Part shown: piece after piece, positions 1 to 12,283 of the stretch | Layout: each line of letters begins with the position of its first letter | Position numbering within the stretch: the first letter of the stretch is position 1 | Assembly (NCBI GenBank): GCA_947359465.1 | Contig: OX375872.1 | Location: forward strand, 18,088,018-18,152,017 | DNA from: Metellina segmentata | Lineage: Eukaryota > Arthropoda > Arachnida > Araneae > Tetragnathidae | Direction: 5' to 3' | Length of the DNA stretch: 64,000 bases | Position numbers and translations under genes: made by a program | The notes under the pieces: model-generated | Told to the model about the DNA's origin: nothing | Databases searched by the model: none | The model's input: the letters and a program-made list of their open reading frames with translations, nothing else

Positions 1-70
1 GCTCTTTGAGATTATATTTTTTTGCAGATGGCTGTTTTTTGCGTTCTCGCGTTGGGACCCTAGAGGTGAT

Positions 71-155
71 GTAAAAGTAGAGTGAGAAATATTTTCCCGT
101 GTCTGCGGTTATGTGATTAAAACTAATAGTCACGTGATCCTTAAATTCTCGCATA
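71..155 (+). repeat. MITE-D fragment (left end)
   Basis: This short piece shares the left terminus GTAAAAGTAGAGTGAG and the internal TAGTCACGTGATCC-type stretch with longer copies near 9.39, 18.17 and 45.09 kb. Only the left end is present. Bases 156-685 beyond it show no gene, only AT-rich sequence with a run of G near 327-336. Confidence 0.5.
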
Positions 156-689
156 TTATTTTGCACATTCCTTCTTCCATATGAAATACATTGTGAAAGT
201 GAAAGTTTTAAATGGTTGTATCCTGCTGTGCGGATGGGTGTAATTCCAAATTTATAAAAATATAAAAACTACGTTTTACATTTATTTAAAAAGGATAAAA
301 AAAAGTGGGTTTTTTTCTTCTTTCGGGGGGGGGGGGAGTGCAATAAAAGTAGATTTTGTAACTTTAGAATTAATTTATGCAGCTTACGCGCAAACATTTG
401 CATTACTACGAACATAATTAAACATTTCCTAGCTTTCTAATCATTGTATTCACTGAAATAATGTTTAAAATAAATAATTTATTTGGATGTGTTTGGTTTT
501 TATAAACTGTACGTCTATGAGGAGCATTTTCTGTCATGCAAAATGTAGGTGGTAGTGGTGTTTCTGCAGCGGATCGTGATTCCTGTCCGTACTCTAAACG
601 TAACGTTACTTACCTTGTTCTAATCCGATTTCAACCCTGCGCCAATAAAAATTACAATGAATGAATTCCGAATTATTGAAAATGATAGC

Positions 690-860
690 TGATTGGTCAA
701 CTTCAATTAGATTAAACACTAAACGTTTCCAAAACTACTATGAATTACATTTTAAGGTATCACATTATGTATCAAGCGAGAGCATCTGGGTTGCGAAAGT
801 AAACTTCATATTCCGTCTGGTTTATTTGCACTGAAAATCCTCTCATAAGGCTTGATAAAA
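690..860 (+). repeat. Dispersed repeat, paired with 62920-63090
   Basis: Shared blocks with the far end of the window include GATTGGTCAA, ACATTTTAAGG, GAGAGCAT and ACTGAAAATCCT in the same order and orientation. No coding potential is seen. Bases 861-1810 hold only short ORFs without recognisable similarity. Confidence 0.45.
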
Positions 861-1818
861 TAGAATATAATTGGCTACAAAAATTGTCATAGAAATTTTA
901 TAAATTTTCATGCGAGATATAAAAATATTACTCATAAAATTACAGCACTAATGGAACATTCGATAAATAGGACACAATCAATAAAAGAACACTTTTTAAA
1001 AACTCGACAACGAGTTATGCAGCAAACGCTCTTGGATTTTATATCAAGATTCAAGCGCCTCAGACAGAAAACAAGAACTCTGTCTTGAAGCGTGCATTCT
1101 TGACGAGTCAGCACATTATCATGATCAAGAACCGACAGTAGATCATGTACAAGGAACAATTGTGTTTATCGGCGTTACTGATTCTATATGGCATAGCATC
1201 AGTGGAAGAGAAGGCCAGGGGAGTTGGAAGTGGTGTTAGGGGTACTGCGCATGATAAACGCACTAACTAATCAAATACAGCAATCACCAGACGTCCAGAC
1301 AATGGAGCATCAGCATTGTACTGCAACCACATTGAGTCGCGACGATAGTGTGAGGAGTGCATATGTGAAATCGAAACTGATGCCCGCTAAGGTTTGCGTC
1401 AAACTTAAATTTTGTTTTCAACATCATGCTTTCATAATTTAGTCTGACTTACATTTTTTTTTTGAACAAGGGATACCAGGCTTAAGTGAACATTAAACTA
1501 ACGGCGTTTTAATTATTAATAGAAGAATGGCCCCACTTCAACATTTTAGGTGGGGAACATTGGAATTGAGAGCTTCTGCCCTCATGAGATTGTCAGGAAG
1601 CAATTATCACGCCTTGCATGTATGTGGTACTACGTCCATATACCATATTTATATGGACCAGTAAAAACTTCCATTACCAATGTCTATAAGAAGTTTATCC
1701 TTAAATCTAAGCACAATTCGAGATCTGTATTAGAAAAATTGTAAGATTGAAAGGGAGGTATTGCAAGCGCCAGGTGCATGTTTCATGATCAAGGGGTTTC
1801 TAACTGTAGAAACTTTAA

Positions 1819-3270
1819 GGGGACCGGGAAAGCAAAATTCGACTAAAAAATCAATTTCTATTTTATTGCTCCTTTATATAGTTCAAAATCTCCTCTTTCC
1901 AATGATATATCACAATAGGTAATAGAATAAGAGGAAGTTTGAAAATTATGCACGTTTCCAATAAGCACTTCACATCTGACTCGGCCTTTCAAATGTAAAC
2001 AAACCGTTTGTGGACATTTCTAATCTTTGTTGCTCAACAATGTATATTATATTTTTTACTTTACTTTACTCAAATTATTTTCGATAATCTGGTAACAGTA
2101 GAGTTAACTGTAATCATTTAGTTTTTTTCTAACTATTTTTATTAATTTTACCATGCGATATAAGTTAGCTTTTCTGAGACATGACATTTGATCTGTTATG
2201 GACTAGCAATAAGGATAAATGTTGGTTTTCTGCACAATATGCAACAATCTGTCTGGGCAGAATATTTTTATTTACTGTCAAGTAACTTAAATCCAAATCA
2301 CGGTCTTTGTCCAGTTGGGAATGAAAGCTGGTGGAAATTTCAACGTGCTGTAGCTAAAAGAGTGATGTGTATTACCATGATAAACACACACATATTGCCT
2401 TGCCTTATACTGCCTACATTTTGAAGACAATTAAATCAAATTTCAGAGACTTGGCGAATCCAGAATTATTGAAAAAATGTGTTCACGGAAAGACTCAAAA
2501 CCCAAATGAATCGGTGAACAATGTGATTTGGACTCGCGTTCCAAAAAATGTGTTTGTAACCATCCAAACTTTAAAACTGGGAGTGTTTGATGCTGTTTCC
2601 TGCTGCAACAGTGGAAATATTATAAAGTGCTATACATTATCTAGAGTTAAAATCAATCCAGGCTGCCATTTTATACAAATTTTTGAGAAAACTGGACTAA
2701 GACCGTGTTATCGATGGAGAGCGAAAACTCTCTGAATACAGTAAAAAGGCCCGCCATAGAAAGAAAAGCATAAAAAAAAATTGAAGATACATGTATTAAA
2801 AATGAAAGAGATCACCCTTTATATAAATCAGGATTTCATTAAGGTTAGACGTAAAATTATTTATAAAAATTCATTTGAAATGTTTAAATCCATTTTTCTC
2901 AAAACTTAGATTTTTAAGATTCATGCCCCATTTTCTCAGAATCTACTGAACATAATGACTTAATATTTTTATGACATATTTGTGTTATATCTCTAAAGAT
3001 TTTAACACGGGCATTTTTTGATTTTTTGAAAATTGGATTTTTTAGAAATTTAAATGTGTTAAAAAATGCTATCTAAAAAGTGATATTCAGCTAAAAATTT
3101 CTATAAAATTAAAAATTTTAAATAAAAAAAAAGTGAGCTGTTAAAGTTTGTATAACATATCAGTCTAACCACCATAAAAATTTTGTGTTGATTACTATTA
3201 TAGTTATTGAGAAAAAGGGTCTTGAATTTCGTGAATTTAACATGGAGGAGATAGGGCCTTCCCGGTCCCC
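1819..3270 (+). mobile_element. TTAA-flanked DNA transposon, Kolobok/Mutator-like, defective
   Basis: The element is bounded by TTAA on both sides (1815-1818 and 3271-3274). Its inverted ends read GGGGACCGGGAA then one mismatch and GC. TTAA target duplication with this kind of terminus suits the Kolobok superfamily; piggyBac is the main alternative. The interior carries transposase remnants (separate entry) and a long AT-rich 3' part. At 1.45 kb it is far too short for a full autonomous copy. Confidence 0.65.
2188..2735 (+). pseudogene. Mutator-like transposase domain remnant
   Basis: Two overlapping frames (about 2188-2360 and 2367-2735) join into one degraded protein with a frameshift near 2360. 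Recognisable pieces are YGLAIRIN, NPNHGLCP and the run ending HGKTQNPNESVNN followed by KNVFV and LGVFDAV. They recall the C-terminal part of insect and spider proteins annotated as Mutator-like transposase domain. The N-terminal half is missing. The family name is from memory; the frameshift and loss are directly visible. Confidence 0.55.
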
Positions 3271-3410
3271 TTAAGGAACTGAAACTATGATTGCCGAAGA
3301 ACATTGTCTTTGACGTATCTATCTAGAAAAAGCAGAGTATGTGCTAGAAGCTCTCATTTTTAGCGTTAAAAATTAATTGATATCAAATACTGAGGATGGC
3401 AAAAATAATT

Positions 3411-3560
3411 ATTCAGCTACGGTAATTTTGAACTCCGGTCAGATGATGAGGTCTCACCTTATCTGGAACCCCTCTCTACAATCTTCCACACCTTCCAACG
3501 TGAGGACGTTATTGTCCTCGGCTCCTTCTCTTTGGCTTTCATCATGGACCTTCACGAATA
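3411..3560 (-). repeat. tRNA-derived SINE fragment (body only)
   Basis: The stretch CGGTCAGATGATGAGGTCTC, then CACC and CCAACGTGAGGACG matches the body of the SINE seen complete near 51.8 kb and in part near 42.6 and 58.1 kb. The tRNA head and tail are absent. Bases 3561-4375 hold no gene; a GC-richer patch at 3890-4020 is unexplained. Confidence 0.5.
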
Positions 3561-4904
3561 GCCCGTTGTGTTGCTTCAATTCGACTTTAATTAACTATCA
3601 AACTACCTGAAACTTTTTGTGTGGCTTAAGGGTACCATTCATCAACTCAGTTTCTCAATATTATTACTTTTTCTTAATTTTTTAAAATTTATACCTTAAA
3701 ACACTGTTTTTTAATAATATTTGAGAGATCCGGGAAAGAGATATTTTTGCGCATGGATGAAATTTTTCGTCAGATCCCTTTGTCACACTAGCCAAGTTTT
3801 CCACTTCAGGACTAAGCAAATTTAAACAAAAAATGATTTTTGCCCCATTCTGTTGTGTATGTACAGAGCCGAACAGAGGCTCATGCAACAAATGCGGCCG
3901 CATCGGGCGTCAAGATGGGAGGCGTCGTCCAGTGCCTTATGAAGGGCTTGGCGGAGCCCCCGTAATAAAGAGGGGCCGGTTGGCTCAGTAAAACCTCATT
4001 AGAAACGCCGTCCACACAGAGGTGGTAGAATTTCTTTTTTTCCAACGAAGAGATATAATGACAATGACAAAAGTATTAAATACTCTAGTCGGAAGGGAGG
4101 GGATTTTGGGTTTACAGTATTCGAAATATATTAATGTTGCAAACTTAGATGATTATTGACTTGTTCAAGTGTCCATGCAAACATTGTCTTAAAGATCCAT
4201 ATCCGAATAAAGAAATTGCCCTCAGGATTTTTTTGACCTTATCAGTTACAGTGGCGTCCTGCGAACGCAGTTTCACACACAGTCAGTTGAAATATAAAAT
4301 TCTACCTTCGGTCTAGCATGGGGCAAGAACCGTTTGACACTCCTTGGTATTTCATCTATTTTAGAAAAGATGGTAGAAAGTAGGGGAAGGAGGGGTACAG
4401 TGTTACCCATTTTTTACTTTTAGCTGTGACATTAATATATGCATCTATATGAAGCAAACAAAGCCCTTAAAATGATCTCTTGCATACATGTTACATATTA
4501 TTAAAATTAAAAAGAGTAACATTTATAAATTCCAGTATTTTATGTTTTGTTAGTGATGTACATTGTAATACTATGCCCCGCTGTCGGGATACAGAGTTAC
4601 ACACTGTGGGATACAGTGTAACGTTATAGTAGCAACAGTGTTGATATAACGAATAGGCTTTTATAAAATTCATTTGAATTGAAATATACCGATATCTAAT
4701 GATTCCTTTAACAGTCTTAAAATAAAATACCACTTTTGATTAGTTTAAATATAATTGAACAGCTATGTAAATGTAAGGGAAAATATAGAGAAGAAAAAAT
4801 AAAATTTTATAACAATCTTTATTGTTATGGCCTACACAGCTGAGTAAACAAAACAATAACAATGATTGTAGCTTGCAGTTAGAGATGATAAAATAAGATT
4901 AAAG

Positions 4905-5425
4905 AATTCTAAACTTATTTTCGATTTTGATAGGAAGTTCAATCCACAGAGAAAACCAGCATTTCTGCAAAATTTATAAGATGGAAGAATTTTTTTGACG
5001 TACAACACTTCAAAATCAACATTGTTCTGATTCGCGACTTCCCCAATAGAGTGAATTTTATGTTCTTTAAGGTGTTCTTCAACTATAACATAATCACCCT
5101 TGTTAATTGTTAAGGGATCAAAATCTGCAGCTATATGTCTAATTGCAATTCTGAAAAAAAGATGTTATTAGCATAAGATGGTGTTTCTTCATCTTTTGTT
5201 GATGATATCTCGGTAGGCTTTTGCTTTTAGGTTCACTTTGGCCCGTTTCTTGGGAATTTCGTTCTTTTTAGGGTTTGGTGTGTTTCTCTCTTCAATATTT
5301 CCTCGGTAATCATATTTTTAACTGGCGTATCTGTCAAGATCCGACATTTCACCAGTCGTCTATTTTGTGCAATTTTTCGGGTAGGGCTTTAGGGAAGGAC
5401 CTTACTTCTAACGGAGACATAATTT
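4905..5425 (-). pseudogene. pogo/jerky (DDE_1) transposase C-terminal remnant
   Basis: Read on the minus strand, this carries MSPLEVRSFPKA, then RILTDTPVKNMITEE (about 5300-5340), a Lys/Pro-rich stretch, and further on a segment containing GDYVIVEEH and FEVLYVKKILP. Such a series (proline/lysine tail, TDTP, then a small C-terminal fold) is typical of insect Tigger/jerky-like transposases. Stops and frame changes interrupt it, and the catalytic DDE core is absent from the element. The same remnant occurs at 38830-39350. Confidence 0.55.
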
Positions 5426-5523
5426 CGTTAGCTTGTAAATGTTTCGAATGAATAAACAAAAGAAAACTGCTAATAATGTTCTAGAAATATTGTAAATATC
5501 ACTTAAAAAGATATGCAAACCTA

Positions 5524-7085
5524 CAGTGTGTATCGAAATGATAGGTCCACTCTCATTTTTCAAAGTTTTGACTCTTAATTGAGAACAAGAATCAGTTTAT
5601 TAGAAGAGATAATTATACAATAATCGTTATAACTATTTACGAAGCAATTTGTTAAAAACAAATAATTCCTTTTTATTTTATGCAAATTTTCATTTTGAGA
5701 CCGTTTTGAAAAGATAGGTCCGTTTTTATAAATCTTCGCACCAAAACGTTTATTTCTAGAAAATGTGCATAAATATCATAGTTTTGTCTTACTGGGGGAT
5801 TACGCTGGCTGCTGTGGAGGTATTTAAACAGATTTGAACATCACGTCGTAATCAAACGAAATGTGTCGTCGTTGCAGTCTTTCGCTGGTTGAGCAGGGAA
5901 AAATTGATGCATTTAAGAAGTGTGGAAAATCGAATAGAGAAATAGATAAACTTTTAAACAGATTGCATAATGTTGTAAACAATTTTTTTCGACTTAGAAT
6001 TGCTTATGGCAATAAAAAAATCATCTGGGCGGCCGTCAAAAATGGCACTCCAACAAAGAAGGACTATAGTAAAGGAGTTAAAATCTAGAAATACGAGCTT
6101 ATCCACTTTGGCCAGACAACAAAACCCTCCAATATCAAAACCTACGGTCCATAGAGTGGTAAAGAAGTTCGACAGTTTAGTTTACTGGAAGAGGAAAGCG
6201 TCTCCGAAATTAAGAAAACTCCGCACGAAGAAAAGCGATTGAAATTCGCACAGGAAGTGTTGAAGGGAAGAAAACTGGCATCGAGTGATATTCAGTGATG
6301 AAAAAAAATTCAACCTGTATGATCCAGATGGCTGGCAGTATTACTGACACGATCTGCGTAACGATTGAGAGATATTCTCGAAGAGGCAAGCTGACGGTGG
6401 TTCCGTTATGGTATGGGCCGGATTCGGACGTGCAGGAAAAAACGATGTAGCATTTGTAGACAAACGTTTGAATGCTACAGTCTATCAACAGCTGCTTGAA
6501 CAATATTTTCTTCCAGAATCAGATCACATTGGAGGCCCGTTCTTCGTGTTCCAACAGGACAATGCTCCTGTGCATACTGCAAAGTCCACTTTTGAATGGT
6601 TTCAGGATAATGAACTACATAATATCGATTGGCCACCTTGCAGCCCCGACCTGAATACCGAGAAAACATGTGGGGCATACTCGCAAGAGCAGTGTATGCA
6701 GGCGGAAAGCAGTACAACTGTACTACAGACTTTAAAAAACCTATTTCTTCCGAATGGGCAAAAATCGAGACAAACTGTTTGCAAAAACTTGTAGAAACCA
6801 CGCCGAATAGGATTTATGAGCTCATTCTGAAAAACGGTGGAAAAATTTCGTAATAACGGAACACTAATTTGATGTTTGGTTCAGTGGACCTATCTTTTTG
6901 AAACAGAAGTTTCACATAATTTTTGTTTTCTTTTTAATTCCTATGGTTTGTATACTATTTATGAATAATTATTTCATTGTACGAACTAATGTAGTTTATA
7001 AAATAGTACTTTGTATTCAATAAAACTTTTTTTCTCAGCATAACTTTCGTTTTTACTGGTGGACCTATCATTTCGACACACACTG
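5524..7085 (+). mobile_element. Tc3-like Tc1/mariner transposon, complete ends, inactive
   Basis: The ends are 27-bp inverted repeats with one mismatch, starting CAGTGTGT and containing TCGAAATGATAGGTCCAC. TA lies on both sides (5522-5523, 7086-7087). The homologous site in the second pogo-like copy (about 39455) has a single TA, which proves insertion and duplication. The length of 1562 bp suits Tc3-type elements. The coding region is broken by several frameshifts. Confidence 0.9.
5861..6853 (+). pseudogene. Tc3-like transposase pseudogene
   Basis: The probable start is ATG 5861 (MCRRCSLSLVEQGKIDAF), a helix-turn-helix N-terminus. Frameshifts near 5995, 6236, 6350 and 6655 split the frame and a stop follows near 6345. 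The first catalytic Asp sits in FSDEKKFN (codon 6297-6299) and the second in QQDNAPVHT (6558-6560). The Glu lies in ENMWG (6662-6664) in another frame, 104 nt after the second Asp. That is one base short of the 105 nt of a DD34E spacing, so one base was lost. All three catalytic residues survive but the gene cannot be translated. Confidence 0.85.
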
Positions 7086-7654
7086 TATATGGAGATAAAG
7101 CTTTTGGAAAAAATTAACCTATTTATTTATGTTATCATTCATATTTATAATTAAAAATCTTTGAATGAAAAATGCAGAACTATAAGAGTAATAAAATTTA
7201 CATTGTGACACATGCTTGTTTGTAATGTTTTAATTGAACAAATTATGTGTGTAACAGTGTGCCCCATTTCATTCTGTAACACTGTACCCCATATGACATA
7301 GCTTATAAAAAAATTTTCATGGCTACATAATGTGAATTTAGATAATCCATTTTAGCTCAATAGAAACTAAACATAATTAGCTTAACAACTAAAATATTAT
7401 TCATTTGAAAATAAACACCACTCATGAATAAGGAGAATTTAATTACAAACACAAAATTTTACTTTTAACATGCAAAAATAAAGATTTGCTTACAGAAATG
7501 TAACTAATGATGCAAATTCTTCCAAAACACAAAAACTTCTGAAAAACAAGGTGGCTGACAATATTGTAAACAAATTGGAGCTAATGTTCCTACCACTTTA
7601 AAATGAAATTCACTGTAACACTGTACCTCGTGTAACACTGTGTCCTACTTTCCG

Positions 7655-8725
7655 TATGAAGTTTATTTTACTATAATCTCAGAATTTGCCTTGCAAAAAG
7701 CAAGAAAATTAAGTTGTATTTTTTTCAATTTTCTCTCTCCTTATACAGTTTATTTCATGTGAATTTTGTTTATTAAAAATGAAGTAGTATATCCAGTTAC
7801 GCTTTATATATTTAGTCCTAGTTTTGCATGTATACATTTTGACACGGGGGCGCCAAGTCCTACATTTGCGAAGGGAACCCATTTATGGCACTGGCGCCCG
7901 CCACACATAAAAAAAGCTGATATCATTAGGGGGCCATTCATAAATATCGATATCAAGTTTTCGTGATTTTAAGACTCCTTCCCCCTCCTAAAATATCAAA
8001 TATTATCAAGGACTAAAATCTCCCCTCCCCTCATTTGATAGCGATATCACCCCCCCCCCAAAAAAAAAAAAAATTCATACTAAAAATCATCAAAAACCAA
8101 TTTCTATTTTCTTTTAAATATTTTAAATATTAATTTAAAGAATCTTAAAGAGTGATACCGACATCAATTGACAGCCCCGAGCCCCCTCTTCCCCCACCCA
8201 AACAATACGGCGAATCTTTGAAATGGTGGTGGAGGCGCCAAAACATTATCTCGCTTATCTAATAAATTTCTCTCGAACCGGCCCTGGTATGTCTAAAACT
8301 TGACATTGTCTTATGTTTGCCGCAGCTTGGCCAAATATGACTTGCACCACAAAACCACTACCACCTTTTCTACCAAACACCTTCCTTTCTCTTCAAACTA
8401 ATAGATATTACCCGCTTTCTTCAAAATCCGGCCCGCAGCACTCATAACGATGTGCGCACCCTAGTTTTGCAGAGACAAAGTGTAAACAAGTTGCTGATTA
8501 CAAAATTGATATTGCATTAAACAAGAAGTAAAATCATTTCATTATTTTTTATTCGGATTATTCGATAAAATACAGTAGCACCATGATTTATAGATTTTGC
8601 GCCATAATATCCAACCAACCAGCGTGTTTATTCATATTTGGAGATAATTGGGAAGAATCTGTTGATTTCAAATATGTTGCAGATTTTGGACTCGATCCAT
8701 TAGCAGTGTTAAATGAGCCACTTAC
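7655..8725. other. Region beyond the last visible Gene A exon; repeat fragments
   Basis: No coding exon is seen here, although the 3' end of Gene A must lie here or further left. Bases 7931-8050 carry GGGGCCATTCATAAAT and a C-rich tract. Bases 8215-8290 carry GGCGCC and GAACCGGCCCTG, resembling one end of a hAT-type MITE. Neither fragment has a partner end in the window. Confidence 0.3.
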
Positions 8726-8856
8726 CTACTCTGCGCTGTTTCATGCAGTTTCTTTTCCATTTTTTGTCTATTTTCTTCCGCTTGCTTTAGAGCCATCATT
8801 TGAATTTCGTGACGGTCTTTTGTTGTTGCTTTACTAAGTTTTTCTTCTGTCATTTT
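8726..8856 (-). CDS. Gene A exon 5: C-terminal part of the stathmin-like domain
   Basis: The acceptor is TTGCATTCTAG and the donor AG|GTAAGTGG (minus strand). It starts in phase 0 and encodes 43 codons plus two bases, from KMTEEKLSKATTKD to ENRQKMEKKLHETAQS. The charged helical sequence resembles the second half of the stathmin domain, KMAEEKL...KENREAQ. The next exon must begin with one base to finish the codon; I could not find it. With this exon the protein reaches about 261 codons, close to the length I recall for vertebrate STMND1 (about 276). Confidence 0.75.
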
Positions 8857-10474
8857 CTAGAATGCAAGTAGATAGTTTAACTGACGAAATCTTCAAATTT
8901 TAATTGAATCCCTGAAACTTTTGAATAAAACATTTTAATCCTGAAAATTTTGAGTAAAACATATTTTAATCCGGAAGTTTTTGAGTAGCAAAACATCAAT
9001 ATTTTTTATTTACATAGGCCCCCATTTCCATATACATTCTATATATACAGTAAAGCATTTTCATTTCCCTAAATAAATCCTTTAATTTAAACACTTTTTT
9101 ATTTCAAAGTAATCCTTAACTCTACATATTCTGAGGCTGCTTTTTGCCACGTTCCTGGCGTCTCGCCAAAACAGCGAATATATATAGACTTACAGACAAC
9201 TTACGTTTATACACATTGAATTTCAAAACTTCCTGTACAAAATTTAAAGGGAGGTAGGATACACAAAAGAATGAGAGCCACCTAGATTTGTAATGTTCGT
9301 CAGTGCATCAGTTGGACAGTTTTGTGCGGCAATCCATACGTCTGTGCTGTCTGGTATGCATTACTGTGGGTGATCACAACCATATTGGTGATATAAAAGT
9401 AGAGTGAGTAAAGGTAACCTTTTTATGTGACCATAACTAGTAGTAACGTGACCCATAGAGTACTTTACATATGCCGGGAGGAAATAAACATTCATCATCC
9501 CATCAGTCCATGAGACGGGAGAAAACGACTATCCATCGATTCATCATCGGATTTGTCCACATGATATAGTAGACTGGCGGTTCACACGCTAAGGGTAGCA
9601 ACTGTAGTGGTTCACTTCGTGACTGGAACAGGGGGCTACGCCCCCAACTAATAAGAAGTAGACTGGCGATTTCACTATTTTTGTCGTCACTATAGGGAAA
9701 TACACATTTACACATCTATCCTGTCATAAGATTTTACACTGCCAAACGAAGCGATAAAATATTGAATCGGCCAAACAATTCAATTTTTCAAAGAGCAGTC
9801 ACGTGACTATTAGTCGACATATTGGTCACATTGGTTTTTGAAGCTCCTTTCAATAGAAATTCTCAGTCTACTCATATTTCTCGTCTATGGGTTAGCATTG
9901 TTGATAAAACGCTAAATTGGCGGGCTTTGGCGACCACACCAGTAACTAGGATCGAGCCGTAATTTTACTATAATTCTAATCGAGCAAAAATGGAGAAGAT
10001 AGGATCGTCGTTTTTCATTTTACTACTTATGTCAATAGACAGAAATATTAGAAAAGCTATATCTTGTCTATAAACTTCTCAGTAAATGACTGTCCACAAA
10101 TGAGTAACGCAGTGTCTCTGGATGTTTAGGGTACGGTAATTCTATACCTACAAGGGGGTACTTCTGCGCCTTGGTAGAAAAAGGGTCAATTTCCATTTCG
10201 TGAGTTTTTGGTAGCACCTGATTTATACAATTTATTATTAAAAACATTTTTAATACAAAGTACGAAAGTCTTCTGATTCCTTCATAATATATTGACAAAA
10301 AGACATTAGCATTTCCTTCTATCATAATTTCTACTAGTTTGAAATAATTTGTGGACACAACTCAAAATCAGCAAATTTGGACATTTACTCTTTTTCTACC
10401 AAGCGATAGATTTATATTAACATGTTAGCATTAATTTTGGATCTTGGAAAATGGAAGCATAATTAATAATATAC
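8857..10474 (-). other. Gene A intron 4
   Basis: This intron of 1.6 kb holds a MITE-D copy and its extension (9391-10130). Then comes a segment (10130-10450) with ACTCAAAATCAGCAAATTTG and TTTTTCTACCAAG that recurs in the long units of the 60-62 kb array. No additional stathmin exon was found here, so exons 4 and 5 may be directly joined. Confidence 0.5.
9391..10130 (+). repeat. MITE-D with extension
   Basis: The left end is ATATAAAAGTAGAGTGAG and the inverted right end lies at about 9860-9882 (CTCAGTCTACTCATATTTC). It contains CCATCAGTCCATGAGACGGG and TATCCTGTCATAAGAT, shared with the copies at 18.2 and 45.1 kb. The homology to the 45 kb copy continues past the right terminus for about 250 bp, through GGCTTTGGCGACC and TAACTAGGATCGAGCC. 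These two are therefore copies of a longer unit. Confidence 0.6.
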
Positions 10475-10622
10475 TTTTCTTCGCTCTTCGGCTTTAATAA
10501 GTTTCTGTTGAATTTCTTCGTGAGTAAGCTCATCTCTTTTCTGTTTTCTTCGTATTAGTGGAGGAAGCTTGCGTGTTGAAGACTCGTTTAAAAGGGAGCG
10601 TTCAGCTGACACGAATTCGAAT
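10475..10622 (-). CDS. Gene A exon 4: start of the stathmin-like domain
   Basis: The acceptor is ATATTTTTCAG and the donor AAA|GTATAT. One base completes the codon split with exon 3 (AG+A, Arg); 49 codons follow and the exon ends in phase 0. The protein has RKLPPLIRRKQKRDELTHEE then IQQKLIKAEERRK. The last part is the stathmin signature (EEIQKKLEAAEERRK in stathmins, from memory), and the stretch before it resembles the linker of STMND1. Stathmin domains bind tubulin heterodimers; this role is inferred from family knowledge. Confidence 0.85.
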
Positions 10623-10784
10623 CTGAAAAATATGACAAATTTTATAACATGGCAAGGCTATTTTACTTCACTCTAAACCAAAACCCTTGTAATTCCCGAA
10701 GACTTAATCAAGGAGCAAACCTAATTTATATACAGTATACATATCATATTTATGTAGATGCCAACTTTACTACCCTGTTTCGCC

Positions 10785-11275
10785 CGAGAGTTTTTGCTGC
10801 TTCAAACAAACCAAGTAACGCCTCTGTTTCCTCATTAGTTTTTGAAAGGTTTCGGTACTTCAGACAAACCAAGTCAAGGTACCAAGGTATTCTCAGCCAG
10901 TTTTCAAAATAATTTTTCTTCTTTAGGAAAACCTAGTCACGTCTATGTTTACTCATTAGTTTTCGAGTTTTTGCTGATTTAGGCAAACCAAGTCAACTCT
11001 ATGTTTCCTCAACAGTTTTCAAAACTTTTTCTTCGTGTGGCAAACCAAGTCATGTCTCAACAATTCGTCGTTTCCTCAGACGTTTTCGAGAGTTTTTGTT
11101 GCTTCGGACAAATTATGGCTAACTTCTGTTTTCGCAGCAGTTTTCAAGAGTTTTTGCTGATTTAGACAAATCAAGTCACGTCTGAGTTTTCTCATAAGTT
11201 TTCAAGACTGTTTGCAGCTTCAGAGAGAGATAAACCAAGTCTCGCCTCTGTTTTCTCAGCAGTTTCGTCCAAGTG
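10785..11275 (+). repeat. Minisatellite, about 8 units of 52-72 bp
   Basis: Units share GAGTTTTTGCTGCTTCAGAC, then AAACCAAGTCACGTC, then TTTCCTCA and AGTTTTCA, with start points near 10787, 10843, 10914, 10966, 11028, 11089, 11147 and 11204. A detached partial unit is at 11508-11535. Units are strongly diverged and the unit length varies, so this is an old array. Confidence 0.7.
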
Positions 11276-11598
11276 CGCAAACGCTTTTTGAGTTCCTCTT
11301 CCCTCTGTTCCTCTTTTCCTCTTCCCATTACTCGGATATTTATAGCTTTTAACATTTTGTTTTGATTGCCTCTTCTTCAGTTATGCTTTGCATCAAATTT
11401 TATTTTTTGGTCCTAAAGGAAAGACGTGATAAGCTTCAAATAGTTGTGCTCATCTACAAATTCCAGCCAGACTCAGATGTACAAATTTCATGGCACCAGA
11501 TCATAACATTCGAGAGTTTTTGCTGCTTCAAATAGATTTTCTGCTTTGTATATAAGATAGTGTACATAGATATAAATGAAACACCTATTTTTTTTTAA

Positions 11599-11960
<362 letters not shown>

Positions 11961-12007
11961 TAACTTAATCATTACATTTAGTTGGGGATGAGGCATTTGT
12001 AAGATAA

Positions 12008-12235
12008 CCCTTTGATCCTCTTGGCGGTTGTCTCGACGAGGTGTTTCGTCATTACCAAAACCATTAGCAGTTCTCGATTGGTGCGATATCTCGTCATTAA
12101 AGTAAAAAATTAACCATATCTTGATCTCGTCATCATAAAAAAAATCGGCAATATTTTGATGACGAGATATCTTATAATTATCAAAATTGACCAAATGTTA
12201 ATGGACGAGATACCTCATCAAAACCACTTGGAGTG
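12008..12235 (-). mobile_element. MITE-A copy a (reverse orientation)
   Basis: It begins CCCTTTGATCCTCTTGG, continues GCGGTTGTCTCGACGAG and holds several copies of the half-site GATATCTCGTC, including GATGACGAGATATC and GGACGAGATACCTCATC. It ends CCACTTGGAGTG next to TTAA (12236-12239). See the MITE-A finding for the family. Confidence 0.7.
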
Positions 12236-12283
12236 TTAATATTCCGGAGAAGATAAAACATCATGTAAATCACACCAAATATA

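Larger units (their letters stand above)
4376..7654. mobile_element. pogo/jerky-like element copy 1, split by a Tc3-like insertion
   Basis: TA flanks (4374-4375 and 7655-7656) bracket inverted ends with GAAAGTAGG and the repeated subterminal motif GGTACAGTGTTAC. The motif recurs inside both ends as GTAACACTGTACCCC. A second copy without the insertion lies at 38300-39998, so the 1.56 kb block at 5524-7085 is a later arrival. Remnants of a transposase C-terminus lie on the minus strand. Without the insertion the element would be about 1.7 kb, an internally deleted non-autonomous copy. Confidence 0.7.

Noticed and set aside
8400..8475. Terminal Gene A exon after TGCAAAACTAG on the minus strand
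   Set aside because: It would add only about six codons before a stop and has no other support.
9115..9180. Missing stathmin exon in Gene A intron 4
   Set aside because: The minus strand has a short open stretch but no EREAEVLK-like sequence and no convincing splice sites; exons 4 and 5 join in phase without it.
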